Origin: Guyanagaster necrorhizus
Taxonomy: Eukaryota > Basidiomycota > Agaricomycetes > Agaricales > Physalacriaceae
DNA: 64,000 nt
NCBI RefSeq assembly: GCF_019112545.1
Contig: NW_025064886.1
Span: 1,349,625 to 1,413,624, forward strand
Reading direction: 5' to 3'
Part shown: positions 1 through 11,627 of the stretch, piece after piece
Layout: each line of letters opens with the position of its first letter
Numbering within the stretch: the first letter of the stretch is position 1
Translations under genes and position numbers: made by a program
The notes under the pieces: generated by a model
The model's input: only the letters and a program-made list of their open reading frames with translations
Database searches by the model: none
What the model was told of the DNA's origin: nothing

Positions 1-178
1 CATTAGATTGGATTTGCCAGCTCCGTTAGGTCCAATAATTGACGTGAAATTCTTGAACGGTCCAATAGTCTGGTGTCCGCTGAGTAAATTGAGTTTCAGG
101 GGGTGGTTAGCAGTCTGTCGAACGAGGAACGCACCGGTAAGACTTAAAGTCGCAGACTTCAATACGTAAAAGCGGCAT
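1..178 (-). CDS. SMC1: SMC1 cohesin ATPase, 5' end only (runs off the left edge)
   Basis: Cohesin SMC subunit, which with SMC3 forms the ring that holds sister chromatids together. Only the first two exons are in the window. Exon 1 (178-135) gives [16 protein letters not shown] 55-nt GT-AG intron (134-80) follows, and exon 2 (79-1) runs out of the window in frame. Exon 2 carries the Walker A loop [11 protein letters not shown] at about residues 31-41, the position expected for an SMC head domain. The opening LxIEVxDFKSYRG...GPFKxF is typical of SMC1 rather than SMC2, 3 or 4 (family knowledge). The start is set by the ATG immediately before this conserved opening. The neighbour NDUFB7 lies on the same strand about 480 bp upstream of the start. 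Confidence 0.88.
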
Positions 179-656
179 ATTTGCTACGATAATGTCGAGA
201 ATGTACGAGGAGAGCTGCGAAGAGCGTGGCAGCCAGACGCCACAAGATATACGTCGCGGTTCGCGTCAAGGCGCGTGTCACACTAGGTCACGCTCTCGCT
301 TGCCTGACGTCTGACCGGGGGGCTGTCGGACGATGGCGTCACAGTATACATACCTTTTTTCCTTAATGTCTACATAATACTGATTTGCTGTGTGCTAAAC
401 GTAACCACAACGGGACCAGCTACCCTTACACACTTTGGTACCCGAGTATTTGGGTACCAACACTGTACAATGGTGGACAAGGCACTTATGAGTCGTGACC
501 CATCCCCAGCGTAGAAAACACCACTCGGGCAGGGAAAGCAGGGCATCACCAAGAAATTGAAATATTAGCTCGCTAAAAGCGTCTCAGAAAATGGAAGCTG
601 AGGTCGAGCGACGCGTAGATCGTAAGAGAAAAGAATATATTGTCACTGTCATACAA
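179..656. other. Intergenic interval, SMC1 upstream / NDUFB7 downstream
   Basis: This stretch lies between the start of SMC1 and the stop of NDUFB7, both on minus. It must hold the SMC1 promoter and 5' UTR and the NDUFB7 3' UTR. I see no convincing coding exon. The 60-codon open frame at 370-552 has no recognisable content. Confidence 0.6.
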
Positions 657-1060
657 TCACTCTTCTGCTTGGGCCTGGGCCTTTAGTTTCGCCAGTTCCT
701 TCATTCGGCGAAGGTAGCTGCGTAGTATCGTCAGCAAGAGACAGGCTCTATGGACATGGATACGCACTCATCGTATTGGCATCTACATGGCACGAGATAT
801 CAGCACACAGGCTTCCCTAGAACAACAAGCAACGCACTTCTCGTATGCATGCTTCTCATGCTCGCATTCCCATGGTAGGTAGTTGTTCTTCGTCCGACAG
901 ACGTTGAGAGGAATTAGTAACCTGTAGTCCCGTTAAGTATGGTTCCCACTGGAAGCCAAAGGTAAGCAAAGTAGGCATACGCAGAACACGAGTCTCTCCA
1001 GTGTAGAGGAACACCGTTCGCCTTAAGTTCGCTTTGAGAGGCCGTTGACGATGAAGGCAT
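657..1060 (-). CDS. NDUFB7: NDUFB7 / NB8M, CHCH subunit of mitochondrial complex I
   Basis: Accessory subunit of NADH:ubiquinone oxidoreductase, acting in the intermembrane-space side of the membrane arm. Four exons on minus (1060-981, 921-838, 782-768, 717-657), split by GT-AG introns of 59, 55 and 50 nt, give 79 residues. Two exact CX9C motifs (Cys25/Cys35 and Cys46/Cys56) form the CHCH fold imported by the Mia40 route (family knowledge). The stretch YLPWECEHEKHAYEKCQYDD followed by YLRRMKEL matches the fungal NDUFB7 core. The start is the only ATG in frame upstream of the conserved WRDSC. The third exon is only 15 nt, which is why the gene does not appear as one open frame. Confidence 0.93.
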
Positions 1061-1327
1061 CCTTGACGACGGTGGTGGTCGGGACCGTATTTGTACGTGT
1101 TTCCTTTCTACGAGCCAACATCGGGCCGTTGGTGCCGCTGACCTTCTTGGATGTCCTCTACGTTATACCAGGATTCCTGCCATCGTTTCTGCTCCTTACC
1201 TCAAACTGTTACCTTTACCGCGATAATCACGGATGGCGCAGTAAAGGGCGCATCTTTTTTTGGCCCCACCGCAAACAGTGCGGCCGCATTGCTGTCTTAA
1301 ACCTTTGGTTTCAGACCTGTGTGTAAC

Positions 1328-1398
1328 AGAAATATTGCATTCAGAAGCTGCAATGGTCCTTAAGTACTACTATTGCAGCTTCTGAATGCAATATTTCT
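1328..1398. repeat. Perfect 27-bp inverted repeat with 17-nt loop
   Basis: Arms 1328-1354 and 1372-1398 are exact reverse complements of each other (27 of 27), separated by 17 nt. The arms are AT-rich at the base and contain gcattcagaagctgc. The hairpin sits about 270 bp upstream of the NDUFB7 start and outside any recognised gene. It could be a small-RNA precursor, a cruciform-forming site, or the remains of a small foldback element. The sequence alone does not decide between these. Confidence 0.85.
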
Positions 1399-2520
1399 TA
1401 CATTACCCCTACAATTCCAGATCCTGAGCAGTCACTACACCCTTCACACAACAACTTGTAGCGAAGATCTGCAGCTCAATGGGTGCTCTTTTCACGGCCC
1501 CCACCCTTCCTCATAAATGGAGTTGGTCTCTTTTATGACCTAGTTCCTCTGCGATGTATTCTGCATTTGCATTAGTCCAACCTGAGAAACTCGGCGAAAC
1601 CAGACAGGTACGACTCCACATTGATCATGAGGGACTCATCGACATTAACAAAGCGTCTCAGGTATGAATGATGGGGTGGCAACTGCAGGTAGGTTTGTAT
1701 TGCAAGTCCGATTCTTGTGGACCAGTCCTGTCCGACAGACATGTAAAACACGACGTACGATGTACGAGAATACAACTCTTACTTGGCGCCCTCTTGGCGC
1801 ACGCTCCTCCTCCCTCCCCCAGAATTTGCGCAATGTAACAGTCAATTCAAGCCCTCAAATCTTGTCTTCGAGCTGATGAATCTGGTGTCTACTTATTAGC
1901 AACAGATGACTCCTTGCCTCGTTGATCTCAGTGATCTGCATCAAACGGTCGCAGAATCCGCTATCTTTCCGGTGCAACCGGTCTCTCAATACTACGTGAC
2001 CGATGTCAGGGAGCGATAGACGGAAGTCAAGCTGCCCTTATTGACACGTGTCCAAAATTGAACGTCTTTGGGAGATATTTGTCGCTCGCTCCTGCACGCA
2101 GAGCACTAGCTCTGACTGCCGAGATGCCGCAATATCCTCGCAACCATATTTGTAACCTCGTGTAGCAGCTCACACTCTCACCACGACACCCTTACTTTCA
2201 CAGTTTCGCCTCACAAAGGACTTTTGGTATGCGGGACGCTAGACAAGCGCCGGCGGAACTTAGTTGGACCTTGTACCTCGATCAACCGCTTAATACTATG
2301 CTGCCGACCTCCATCTCAAAGTACGGATTAACCACCAGCTGTACCTGTTTGAATGTTTGCGCCATCAGGCCGTCAGGTACCTCCGTATGATCGAAGCATC
2401 TGCGCCTGCAATAAATGAAATCGTAGGCGACCATGCTTTCAAGTGATCATCAAGGTCTCGCACAGTCTTTATATCCCTGGACTTACCGATATATCCGCAT
2501 CACGTCGGCCCCAGTGGACC
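1399..2520. other. Intergenic interval with no recognised gene
   Basis: No recognised gene. Short open frames on both strands around 1572-1876 overlap one another. A plausible exon-like stretch exists on either strand at about 1575-1662, but neither reading belongs to a family I recognise, and no flanking exons could be linked. The right end must contain the carboxylesterase promoter. Confidence 0.5.
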
Positions 2521-2521
2521 T

Positions 2522-2527
2522 TATAAA
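2522..2527 (+). promoter_or_regulatory. TATA box of the carboxylesterase gene
   Basis: A tataaa hexamer begins 44 bp before the ATG at 2566, giving a transcription start a few bases to about 15 bases upstream of the coding region. A second TATA-like stretch (ttatat) lies near 2468. Confidence 0.45.
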
Positions 2528-2565
2528 CCAAGTGTCGGTAGAGTTACGCGCACCAACTCCCCAAT

Positions 2566-5022
2566 ATGCCTGCTTTGGTTCAACTACTTGGATGGTGCTT
2601 CCTACTTCAACTCTCTCTTTCTTTTAGTCTCGTCAAGGGCGACCCAACCGCCAACCTATCTTATGGTACTTTTCAAGGATATTATTCCGGAAACCTGTCT
2701 ATCTTTTTGGGCATCCCGTTTGCTAGTCCACCGTACGTGCTACTTCTCAGTAGATCGGACCCTCTCTCTCTCCCACACACACCTTCTTAATCTCCCATTA
2801 CAGGCTTGGTTCACTTCGATTCGCCCCTCCTCAAGCTCCAGCGGAGGTCGGCGGTATACAAAATGCTTCAAGTTTCGGGCCCGCCTGTCCCCAACAGCTA
2901 AGCACCATACCAGACGTCCTTCCATTCGCTTTTTCTATGGCGACCGCTTCCAACGTGTCAGAAGATTGTAAGCCATTTATAGTCTCTTCATATCCCCTTG
3001 CTGATAGTCTCAGGTCTGACCGTGAATGTATGGGTACCAACAAATGCATCCAAACCACTTCCCGTTGTTATGGTGCGTATCTAAATACCCCGCTTATCTC
3101 TGTAGCTCAATATGTTGATCCCAGTGGATCTATGGAGGTAAAGACCCTTTGTCTCATGGCTAGTTTTTGGGTGCATCTAATCTAGCCGCCAGGCGGTTTC
3201 GAGACTGGGTATACGGAGGCCTACGATGCATCTGATTTCGTGGAGCGATCTCTGATCTTGAATGAGCCCGTTGTCTTTGTTTCAGCAAATTATCGCGTCA
3301 ACGGTAACTCCTTATTCAATAACGCCGCAGAGTCAGTCGTTCTTATATGTGCACGAAAGCCTTCGGCTTTTTAGGAGGCAAAGAAATCCAGGATGCAGGT
3401 TTATCTAATGTTGGCCTGCGGGATCGTAAGTAATGACTACACTCAATGTGTCGAGAATCTACTGATATACCGGGTAGAACGATTCGCGATGCAGTGGATA
3501 CAGTCATACATTTCCGTATTTGGCGGAGATCCTACTCGTGTAATACTGTTCGTGTTATGCTTTACCTATTTCTTCACTCGTTATTTACTGCGCCGTAGTT
3601 GGGGAGAGAGTGCTGGCGCCATCAGTGTCGGTCTCCATCTCCTTTACAACGGTGGGACAACCGACGGTCTATTCAGAGGTGTATTTATGGTACGAATACA
3701 TTCCTCTCGTGTGTTTCACTCGGTTTCTAAGTAGTCCGCAGCAATCGGGCGCCCCTTGGACTACCAGGAATATATCCTACGGCCAACCCTCTTTTGATCG
3801 CATTGCACAGGAAACAGGATGTAATACATCCGAGTCTGTTATCGACTGTCTTCGTGACGTGCCTTATGATACCCTCATGGCGGCGATTAATACCAATCCC
3901 TCGGTTTTCAACTACACGAGCTTGAACCTCGCATTTCAACCCTACAATGACGGTTCAATTCTCGACAGAAATGCGCAGATGGCTGTGCAGCAGGGACGAT
4001 TTGCCCATGTTCGTACTACCCCTTAGATGCCAATCCGTCGACTAATCAATGATCGCAGGTCCCGTTTGTGACTGGAAGCTGCGCAGACGAAGGGACCGTT
4101 TTCTCCTTGGGGAGCACTAATATCACGCGCGTTCATTTTCTGCTGCCCTTATTCGACAAATCTCATGCTGATGCTAACAGGACCGACCCAGAATTCATGG
4201 GCTATGTAAACACAATGTGCGCTGCTGATGTTTGGCGCGACAAATATCTAACCTGAAACGGTTCTAGGTACCTCCCCGAACTATCTTCTGAGCGCATGAG
4301 CGACGTTAGGACGGCATATCCGGATGATCCTGCAGATGTGAGCATCCGCCATCATGGGAACCTTACTCTCCTCACTTCACTATCGAAAAGGGCTCTCCTT
4401 TTGGTTCCGGTGACAATTACACTCTGACGTGAGACATTAGTGCTTCAGAGATCTTTTGGCGCTGATTGAACTCTAGCCCGGAATACAAACGAATCGCGGC
4501 ATTTAATGGCGACTACTCATTCCAAGCGCCCCGACGAAACTTTCTAAGCATAGCTTCGCAAACGCAGCCGGCTTGGGCGTACTGTAAGCCATCCTGCTCA
4601 CAGATTAACAATGTGAGCTAATGAGTATCACAGTGTATACAAGAGGAAATACGACTGCCTACCTGGGGGCATACCACGGGTCAGATTTGACTGAATTCTT
4701 CAGCTTCGGCGGCTCTGCATCTGGCAATGATTTCATTGGTACTGATGCCCTGGGTAGGTCATCCATCAAACCATCATATGATATTCCTAACTGGATACAT
4801 CTTTGCGCAGTCAATTTTGCAACGAACCTGGACCCTAATTACTCTTCTAACTCCACCGGCCGAGGAGTTAGCTTATTGGAAACGACCTCGTGGTCACAGT
4901 GGACATCAACGCAACGAAATATAGCGGAATTCATTGATTCATCTTCACTGTTGACATTCACGACAGATACGTATCGCGCCACCGCCATGCAGTTGCTCAC
5001 AAATCTCTCCTTACAAGTCTGA
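2566..5022 (+). CDS. Secreted type-B carboxylesterase / lipase, many introns
   Basis: Carboxylic ester hydrolase of the alpha/beta-hydrolase fold (COesterase family), probably secreted. The start gives a signal peptide, [20 protein letters not shown]. Splicing of about a dozen short GT-AG introns restores the family order: [10 protein letters not shown], then [27 protein letters not shown] (oxyanion hole), [17 protein letters not shown] with the nucleophile Ser (around 3600), MQSGAP, the acid in [10 protein letters not shown] (around 4080) and the catalytic His in AYHGSDL (around 4670). All three triad residues are present. The stop is at 5020-5022. One intron near 4128-4180 has no good GT donor: either a GC-AG intron is used or that stretch stays in frame as coding. 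The role may be digestive or biosynthetic. It is divergent from the minus-strand terpene gene set only by orientation, so cluster membership is unclear. Confidence 0.88.
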
Positions 5023-5140
5023 TGGCTTCATCGTGTCCGGCCGCTCGCCATAACGAGCCATTCCTTTACTACTTACTATTCGGGATCGCGTCAATTTGTC
5101 GGTCGTTTGTTTCCAGATGCCTACCATGGTACCCTGTCCA

Positions 5141-5172
5141 GCAATTGCCAAATACTGCAATTGCCAAATACC
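5141..5172. repeat. Tandem 16-bp duplication
   Basis: The 16-mer gcaattgccaaatact occurs at 5141-5156 and again, with one change at its last base, at 5157-5172. It lies in the short interval between the convergent 3' ends of the carboxylesterase and terpene synthase 1. It is probably a replication-slippage duplication. Confidence 0.8.
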
Positions 5173-5228
5173 CAAACAAGTCTAGCATAGCCCGAATAAA
5201 TAATGCGACTAGGTAACAATATAACGGT

Positions 5229-6522
5229 TTATTGCGTGTGTATCAGAATGGGCTCGCCCAGTGAAAGTTGATTAGGTATCAAAGTGACCATCCTGTGCTG
5301 TTGAATGGCTTTACCATTCGACCCGAAGTACCGCCCACTCTCGAAATTCCAGCAATCATTGGCGCGAACCCAGTTTGCGATACCGTCAAGGTAAAGAGAT
5401 GCGATATCATCTATTCCGGGTCCCCACTTCGGTATTTCCTCCCATAACGTTCGAAATTTGGTCCTGATCGACCGGTGAAGATCTTCCACCCATGATAGTG
5501 CTTCATCGAGATCACATTTCTGCTCGTTCATGACACAGACAATGATATTGTGAGGATATTCTTCCGACGCCTGCTCCTTATTATACGAAGCAAGATCCTG
5601 AAGATTGTAAGCGTTGCTGCTCTACTAAAAGTGCAAAGAACTTACGTTGTCAATGATTATCAGGTCACAAGCCAAGCGCCCCAGTTCAACGACGGTTGGA
5701 TGATAAAACACCTCATCAGGTAAGTCATAGTCCAGCTCTAGCACCGCATAAGACGGGCCAGTCCCAATGGTAAATCGACGGATTTCAAAATAATCTTTGA
5801 CATTCCGGGTATGGCGCTGATGCCGATCCTCTGCTTGTGTGACTACGGAATCCATATAACGTCCAAAAGTCTCAACGATGCGCTTCTGAGCAGTGATGCT
5901 GGAAGTTTTGATACCAAGAGCCCAAAACCTGTGGTCGAGAATTAGAATTAGGGAACGGAGTCGAATCTCATGAAATCTTACTGCTGTGCAACAAGTCCAA
6001 GAACAACTTCATTGCTGGGTCGCGGTTTGAAGGGGTTTCTAAGCGCATCCTTCACAATTTCAGCATATTGACGGACTACTTCGGGAGTTTCATTGTCCGT
6101 GTACTCGTCGAAAACAAAAAACAAGTTCATCAAGTCGCATCCAGTACGCAGTTGTTCTACACGGCAATCATTCCGGGCATATGTGTCAAGAACGACGCCA
6201 CGCACCTCTAGTTGCCGTTGTGTATGCCAAGGAAGCTAGCAAACCTGGATCGGAGACAGAGGTCAGCACAGTTCGCTACTAAGGGGAAGCACTATTACTG
6301 AAGTCACAGCGATCAAATGCACTGAGGGAAACCAGTTATTACGACCCAAAAAAATATACTACGTGCCTACCGTTGGGCTTCTGGTGAAAACGCCTTGAAA
6401 GAGCGAAACCATGCTTCCGATTCGACCTTCACTTCTTCATAATAGGGATTAATTTTGCGGGGCCATGGCCAGTCAGCCACAGTGTCCGGAAGGCAAAACA
6501 CTACACCAGATTCAAGGACCAT
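5229..6522 (-). CDS. Sesquiterpene synthase 1 (protoilludene-synthase-like clade)
   Basis: Class I terpene cyclase that would convert farnesyl diphosphate to a sesquiterpene in the cytosol. Spliced exons give [12 protein letters not shown] near the N-terminus. The Mg-binding aspartate-rich motif FFVFDEYTD is near residue 90. The arginine sensor lies in YFEIRR. The NSE triad NDLASYNKE is restored only after removal of a GT-AG intron at about 5635-5588. The C-terminal ESGRYFG supplies the conserved RY. All catalytic motifs are intact. The WPWPR..NP start and LLASLAY segment resemble the basidiomycete Omp6/Pro1 protoilludene synthases (family knowledge); the product itself is not readable from sequence. 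I chose the Met at 6522 because a TATA box at 6589-6596 would place transcription start near 6560. An in-frame Met at 6564 would add 14 residues. It is first of five co-oriented minus-strand genes with the P450. Confidence 0.9.
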
Positions 6523-6588
6523 TCTGTGAAGAGAAATCGGAGAAATAGAGGTTGTTCGTGACAAAGGAAAGCCGCTCTTCCACAGACA

Positions 6589-6596
6589 TATATATA
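6589..6596 (-). promoter_or_regulatory. TATA box of terpene synthase 1
   Basis: An uninterrupted tatatata lies upstream of the terpene synthase on the minus strand. A start site 25-30 bp downstream falls near 6560, which supports the downstream ATG (6522) over the one at 6564. Confidence 0.45.
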
Positions 6597-7460
6597 CACC
6601 GATCGGACTTCAAAGGCTATAGTTTTCGCGAGAACACAGGAATGAAATCCGATCACGTTGACCAGCCTCGAGTGCGATGGGAACACACACGTGGCTTGCT
6701 CTGTGATAACAATACGGACGTTTTAGTGGACGGTACTGTTCCGAGCTGTTCAATCAAGAGGGCCCAGAGCTGAGCTTCCGCGCTTACTCTTCTTTTTTCA
6801 GGCTTACACAGCATATTTTTTTGTGACAAGAAAAGTTGTCATCGCATTTCGACTGAAAAGGCTAAATCCCGCTGACGAGACAATCATCTACAGTAAACAG
6901 CAAGTTTACAATTCGAATGATGAGATGCGGAACATTCCCCCTCCCTGGAAACATGCAGAGAATTGGAAATGATGCTAGGCAGTACACAGGTTCAGCTCAG
7001 GTTGGAGCGGTACTTATCAGTCCGCTCTTGGCACTTTTTAAAATCTACGAACCCGAACGAAACGAAACGAACTGCGGATCCATTCTATCTCAGGGGACAA
7101 TCCAGACTGGCACCAGCTACCAATCAGGACGTGCGGTCCTCGGTTGGGAGCAGCGTATCCCCGCGTCATTGAATGATTGTGATCATCATCAGCCGCACAT
7201 CAAGTGTTTCCGTCGATTTCCTAGATGACCAAATCTCGGGTGGTGCAGGTTGAAGAATGATATTGACATCATTCCGAAGAAGACGTAAGTTTGATTCCCT
7301 CCTCATCCGCCTTACTAGTCCACGAGGCATAATCATGTCAGAATAAGTATCTACTTCAGTCCAATACATTTATTAGTTTTTTCTAAGCCTTGGTTTCCCA
7401 GCCTGTTTCTCAACGCCGATCTCCCATATTGACATGGTCCACCTCATCATGCAGCAGGAT
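6597..7460. other. Interval between terpene synthase 1 and the P450
   Basis: No gene is recognised. It holds the terpene synthase promoter and the P450 3' UTR. Short open frames on both strands (for example 7166-7369 minus) lack any family feature. Confidence 0.55.
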
Positions 7461-9552
7461 TCATAACTGAGCCTTGATGAATGACGGGACATCTGGGAAT
7501 CGAAGCTCAAACTTGCACTCGAAATGAGCTGGCCGGCTGTTCAAAGTCAGATGAATAATCGCCACTGCAGTTGTGCGACAATTCACCACTCACACGATGA
7601 GCCCAGTATTCACGAATTCATCTTTGGGAGGGTTCTTGGAGGTGGAAGCGATGCTGAAAGACCACAAAATCAAGGCGACGTTGATGAACAATGAATCTTT
7701 TGCGACAAATCGTCCAAGACAAAGTCTATCAAAATTCTGCCGGTAAACATCAATCCATCTGAAGCAGATTCAAGGATACGTTACCGGTTTCCAAAGCCCC
7801 AACTTCCGTGTCCCTCCCCTTTTGTATTTGGAAACGTTTGCAGAATGGTCCCACTTGCATCGAGATGACGGCTCGGATTGAATTCATCAGCGTCGGGACC
7901 GTAGACAGACTTATCTCGGTTCATTGCCCTACAGACAGGTGAACGCGGGGACCAATCGGATAGAGGACAGCATTACCAGACGTTGGGAAGGACAATGGTA
8001 TCCTTTGGTATGTACCAGCCGTTATAATAGTCGTCCTGCATCGCGAATAGTAAGAATGGAAACAGTGCCAACAATTGCCAGTATGATAGACTTGCCTCCA
8101 TAGTACGATGAGGACTGCTAATTGGGCTCACAGGGTTCCAGCGAAGGGTCTCGCGAATGATAGCTTGAATGAATGGTAATCGATCCATATCAGAAAATGT
8201 CGGTAGACGATCCCTCCCTACTACGGCGTCAATTTCTTCATGCGCACGTTTCTGCACGTCCGGGTACATAGTCATCGCCAGAACAAACCATGTGAGAGTC
8301 CCGGATGTCTAATGAACCATCAGAAATGCCATTTAACCGGCTGTAGCCATTGAATGGTCACCGTTTCGGTTCCTGCGGCACTAAATTAGAGTTGACGTTA
8401 TGAATGGTTCTAGAATCAACCGAATAACACTTACTACATTGTTCCTGACAACCAGGAGGACTCTAACCGACTTAAACTGCAGCTTTCACTATGCTCCGTA
8501 ATTAATGTCGCTGCAAAACTCTGTTGACTATCTCCTTCAGCCTATAAAGATAATCAGACGTGCAATGGTCGAGATAAAGCAAAGAATTAACTTACGATCA
8601 GAGACTCTACATTTTCATAGAGACCTTGGAACATTTTCGAATCTTCGCCGAAGTAATACTCAGCTTCGCGCCGCCATGGTGTCATGAAATTTGGAAGATG
8701 TTTCATCCACGGAAAGAAATCTACGAGATGAGCACCTGGATATGTAGCCGTGACCAGGCGGTCAACAAAGCTGTTGATCTGTGGTAAGGCGGCAAAGGCC
8801 TTGGATCGTCCAGCAGAAAGCCCATATGTAAGCGTATAGACTAGAAGGGCCGCGGACCTGGTTGTATGTTATATCGTCCATTCCAGATTGACGTAGAAAT
8901 TTAACACACTCTCGAAACAAATGGCTCCAGTCATCGGGTTTTGCAATTATAGCGTCAATCAGCATTAAAGCCTCGCGGATCTGAACAGGTTGCAGTTCTT
9001 GTGCGGTCTTCTTAGAAAGTCCTTCTGCTGCCGCTCTTCTCATTTTGCGCCATCTACAAAGATGCTACGAAACTGTGTAATGCGAACAGAGTTTATGGCT
9101 CACTTTTCTCCGACTCTGGCCAGAACCATGACCAGGCCCCCACATAGCACGTCTGAACCTACGTAGGCATCAGGCCTGTCCGAATATATTCGAGCCCGTT
9201 TGTCTAGCAAGTCTGAAGCTACTTCATGAGTATTAATAACGATGATATCCTTCCCGAAGACGGATATGTAAATGAGAGGCCCTAGCCAAGTTTCAACAAA
9301 ACGAAACATTTGATAAAGAAAAGACGTACCGTAAGTTGACTGGAGATCCCGAAAGGTAACCCAGAGAGAACTCGACAGCTGCTTCACGTTCCCAAGGAGC
9401 GGAATTCCTGGTGGCCCTGGTGGTAGCGAGCGACGAGAGAAACGGTTCAGAAGAAGCTTCACCAGCGCGAAACTTAAAAGAATAGAAGTAGACGTAAGGA
9501 GCATTCCTAGAGACGGATTCCAGGGTATAGTTTTAGTGAGCCAGGAAGACAT
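7461..9552 (-). CDS. Cytochrome P450 monooxygenase
   Basis: ER-anchored haem monooxygenase, the likely oxidiser of the terpene made next door (inference). Exons separated by short introns give, in order: an N-terminal membrane anchor (MLLTSTSILLSFALVKLLL), the proline hinge LPPGPPGIPLLGN, the C-helix WRKMRR, the I-helix AAGTETTSGTLTW (restored by an intron at about 8370-8315), the K-helix ExxR in RETLRWNP, PHRTMEDDYYNGWYIPKDT, and the haem loop WGFGNR|LCLGR across an intron near 7795-7735. The haem loop has Trp where Phe is usual, but Gly, Arg, Cys and Gly are all kept. The last exon ends FPDVPSFIKAQL and a TGA at 7461-7463. It looks full length (about 500 residues) and intact. The CYP family was not assigned; the sequence resembles Agaricomycete families common in terpene clusters. 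Confidence 0.88.
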
Positions 9553-10185
9553 CGTAGTTTCGCAGATCCTGGAGCAAGACTATCTGCAGCTGTAAGATGG
9601 AAGATAACATTCTGCATAGCACCATTTAGGATGCAGTTCTGATCCGGCATAGAGATGGTATTACATCAGAAAATAAAATCAATCCAAAAATGCTCCGAAA
9701 TGAATCAAACCAGTTGGAGAAACGTGCACCAATCGGACTACGTCTGTCGACAACAATACCAGGGCTGATGCGAGGGAACGGGCCGACTTAAAGAAAAAAA
9801 ACCGGCGTTTCGCAAATAAAACAACAAAAAAAATGCGCCCATATTCTTGTTAGATCGACGAACAACGCGGATCGCAGTTTTCCTGGTAAAGATTAGAGTA
9901 GAAGCAGACTGGGCACTATGTCAGGTGAACATCAGAAGCAAAATGCTGAAAGAGAATGCGAATTCTTCGGAACAGGCCGGAGTACGCCACTGTCAAGGTG
10001 ACGACTCTTTTTCAAAATCAGATTTCGTAAGAAACAAACGGCGCCCGTTCTCGGATGTTGTGACCCAGCCTCGCTAGAGGGTAGCTCAGATTTTAATAAT
10101 TAGTACCTTATAAAATAGTCATCCAACCCAATATACAAAGTCATGAATAGTACAACAGTATCCAAAGCGTGAGTTACATCATCAT
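9553..10185. other. Interval upstream of the P450
   Basis: No gene is recognised. It holds the P450 promoter region and A-rich runs near 9785-9835, plus the 3' UTR of the membrane-protein gene. Confidence 0.55.
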
Positions 10186-11627
10186 TTAAACTTCGCTGGA
10201 CAATTTGTATGCAGGTGCCGAGTCAGCGCTGCGTCTGTGTTCAGCGAAAACCATTTCCTGCTCCGTGGAAATGATAAGGGTGTCAGAAATTCCCCCGCCC
10301 GAATTCATCTTCTTAGAACGAATGTTGTGTCTATTGAAGCTTGCATCTCCTCCAGATGATTTTGACACACGGGACAGAGGATAGGCAAAGGAGAGATTCT
10401 TCGAAACACCATGAATCATCCCGAGGCCAACCCGCGCAATGATGAGAAGTGGTGTCATAACCTAGCGCCATTGAAAATAAGACAGCTGAAAAATTAAATG
10501 ACAAGAACTCACAGCCAGTTGGGTAGAAATGTCGATACCATTCAAGGCGAGCTCACTTCCACGTACGTATAAGATGAGCATAACCAAAGTCACAGCGGCA
10601 AAAATAGCCCCCGATTCGACAATAGTCAAGATCGTCGACAGATATCTGTTTGAATGGGAGCTGCCAAGTTGACGCCCCATATACCATAGCCGAAAGGCAA
10701 TTGCCGCCGTTACGCAGACATTCACGGCAAGATCCAAAGACCAGCCGACAGGCCCTATATGTTTGATTCTGGGAGAGTCGATATTTGCATTCGGTTGAGC
10801 AAGCAAACCGGTGGCGGCGTATGCAGTTCCTGCTCATCAAGATCAGATCATTGGGCAATGATTTAGATTAAAAATCACTGACCCATATGTGCAAGCTCGA
10901 CGATAATCTGCCGGAAAAGGATGAGAAAAGACAAGGAATGGAGCCCGACATGACGTACTGGGAGTACTGCAATTTTCCAGTTGTATCCCCAAACCACATA
11001 TAGACGCCAGATCTAGAAACATTTCGTCGTTCAGCAGATACAAGTGTTAAATGGTAAATGTTGGTACCAGGATCAGATCCTGAAGGAAGACCTAAAACGT
11101 AAATCAGCCAAAAACCGTATAAGCCTGCACTGAGGGCTGTGACTCACACTTGTATCATATAGAATCGTTTTCGCAACAGCAGTTCCGCGTGCATTGTCGG
11201 CCCAATAAAGTATGGTGTAGGTGGAGTCGCCGGGTTGAGGGACGTCAATGAAGGCCTCCAATAGTTCTCTCAGAGACAGAGATACATGGGTAGTAGCAAA
11301 TAGGAATAGGGCAGTCGATGTGGTGGCTAATAGCCTGAGGAAAGCAGGTCAAGTATAAGATATAGCCTGGTCTAGAGACGAACGGACCTCGGAGAATTGT
11401 GCTTCCGTACAAGAACAAACATTGCGCCTATGAATATGATAGCGCTTCCGGTTCAAAGTTCAGGGCTTGAAGAAGCGTGAAGAAGATAGACTTACTTCAT
11501 TCCTGTTTGGCCATTTGTGAGCAGAAAGCGTGAGCTGGCAGCCGATAATAATCATACCCCATAGACATGTCTCTATCCAGATACCAACAAGCGCATTCCT
11601 GTCGAGGCGTGGAAGGGTCGAAGCCAT
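10186..11627 (-). CDS. Multi-pass membrane protein, uncharacterised fungal type
   Basis: Integral membrane protein of a type expanded in Agaricomycetes; function unknown. Splicing gives MASTLPRLDRNALVGIWIET, then LLATTSTALFLFATTHVSL, FLQDLILIWRLYVVWGYNWK, a TYAAT-like helix, GPVGWSLDLAVNVCVTAAIA, YLSTILTIVESGAIFAAVTL and TPLLIIARVGLGMIHG. That is about seven hydrophobic segments followed by a roughly 70-residue polar tail with KKMNSGGG. The WRLYVVWG and IVESGA motifs are characteristic of this orphan family. The stop is at 10186. The exon joining LWG to IIFIGAMFVL is uncertain because no single donor/acceptor pair fits perfectly. Its place between the P450 and the adenylation gene suggests a passenger, transporter-like or sensory role, but nothing proves pathway membership. 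Confidence 0.72.

Noticed and set aside
1572..1876. Overlapping open frames on both strands, with an exon-like reading on each
   Set aside because: Both strands stay open over the same 90 bp, no family is recognisable and no linked exons were found.
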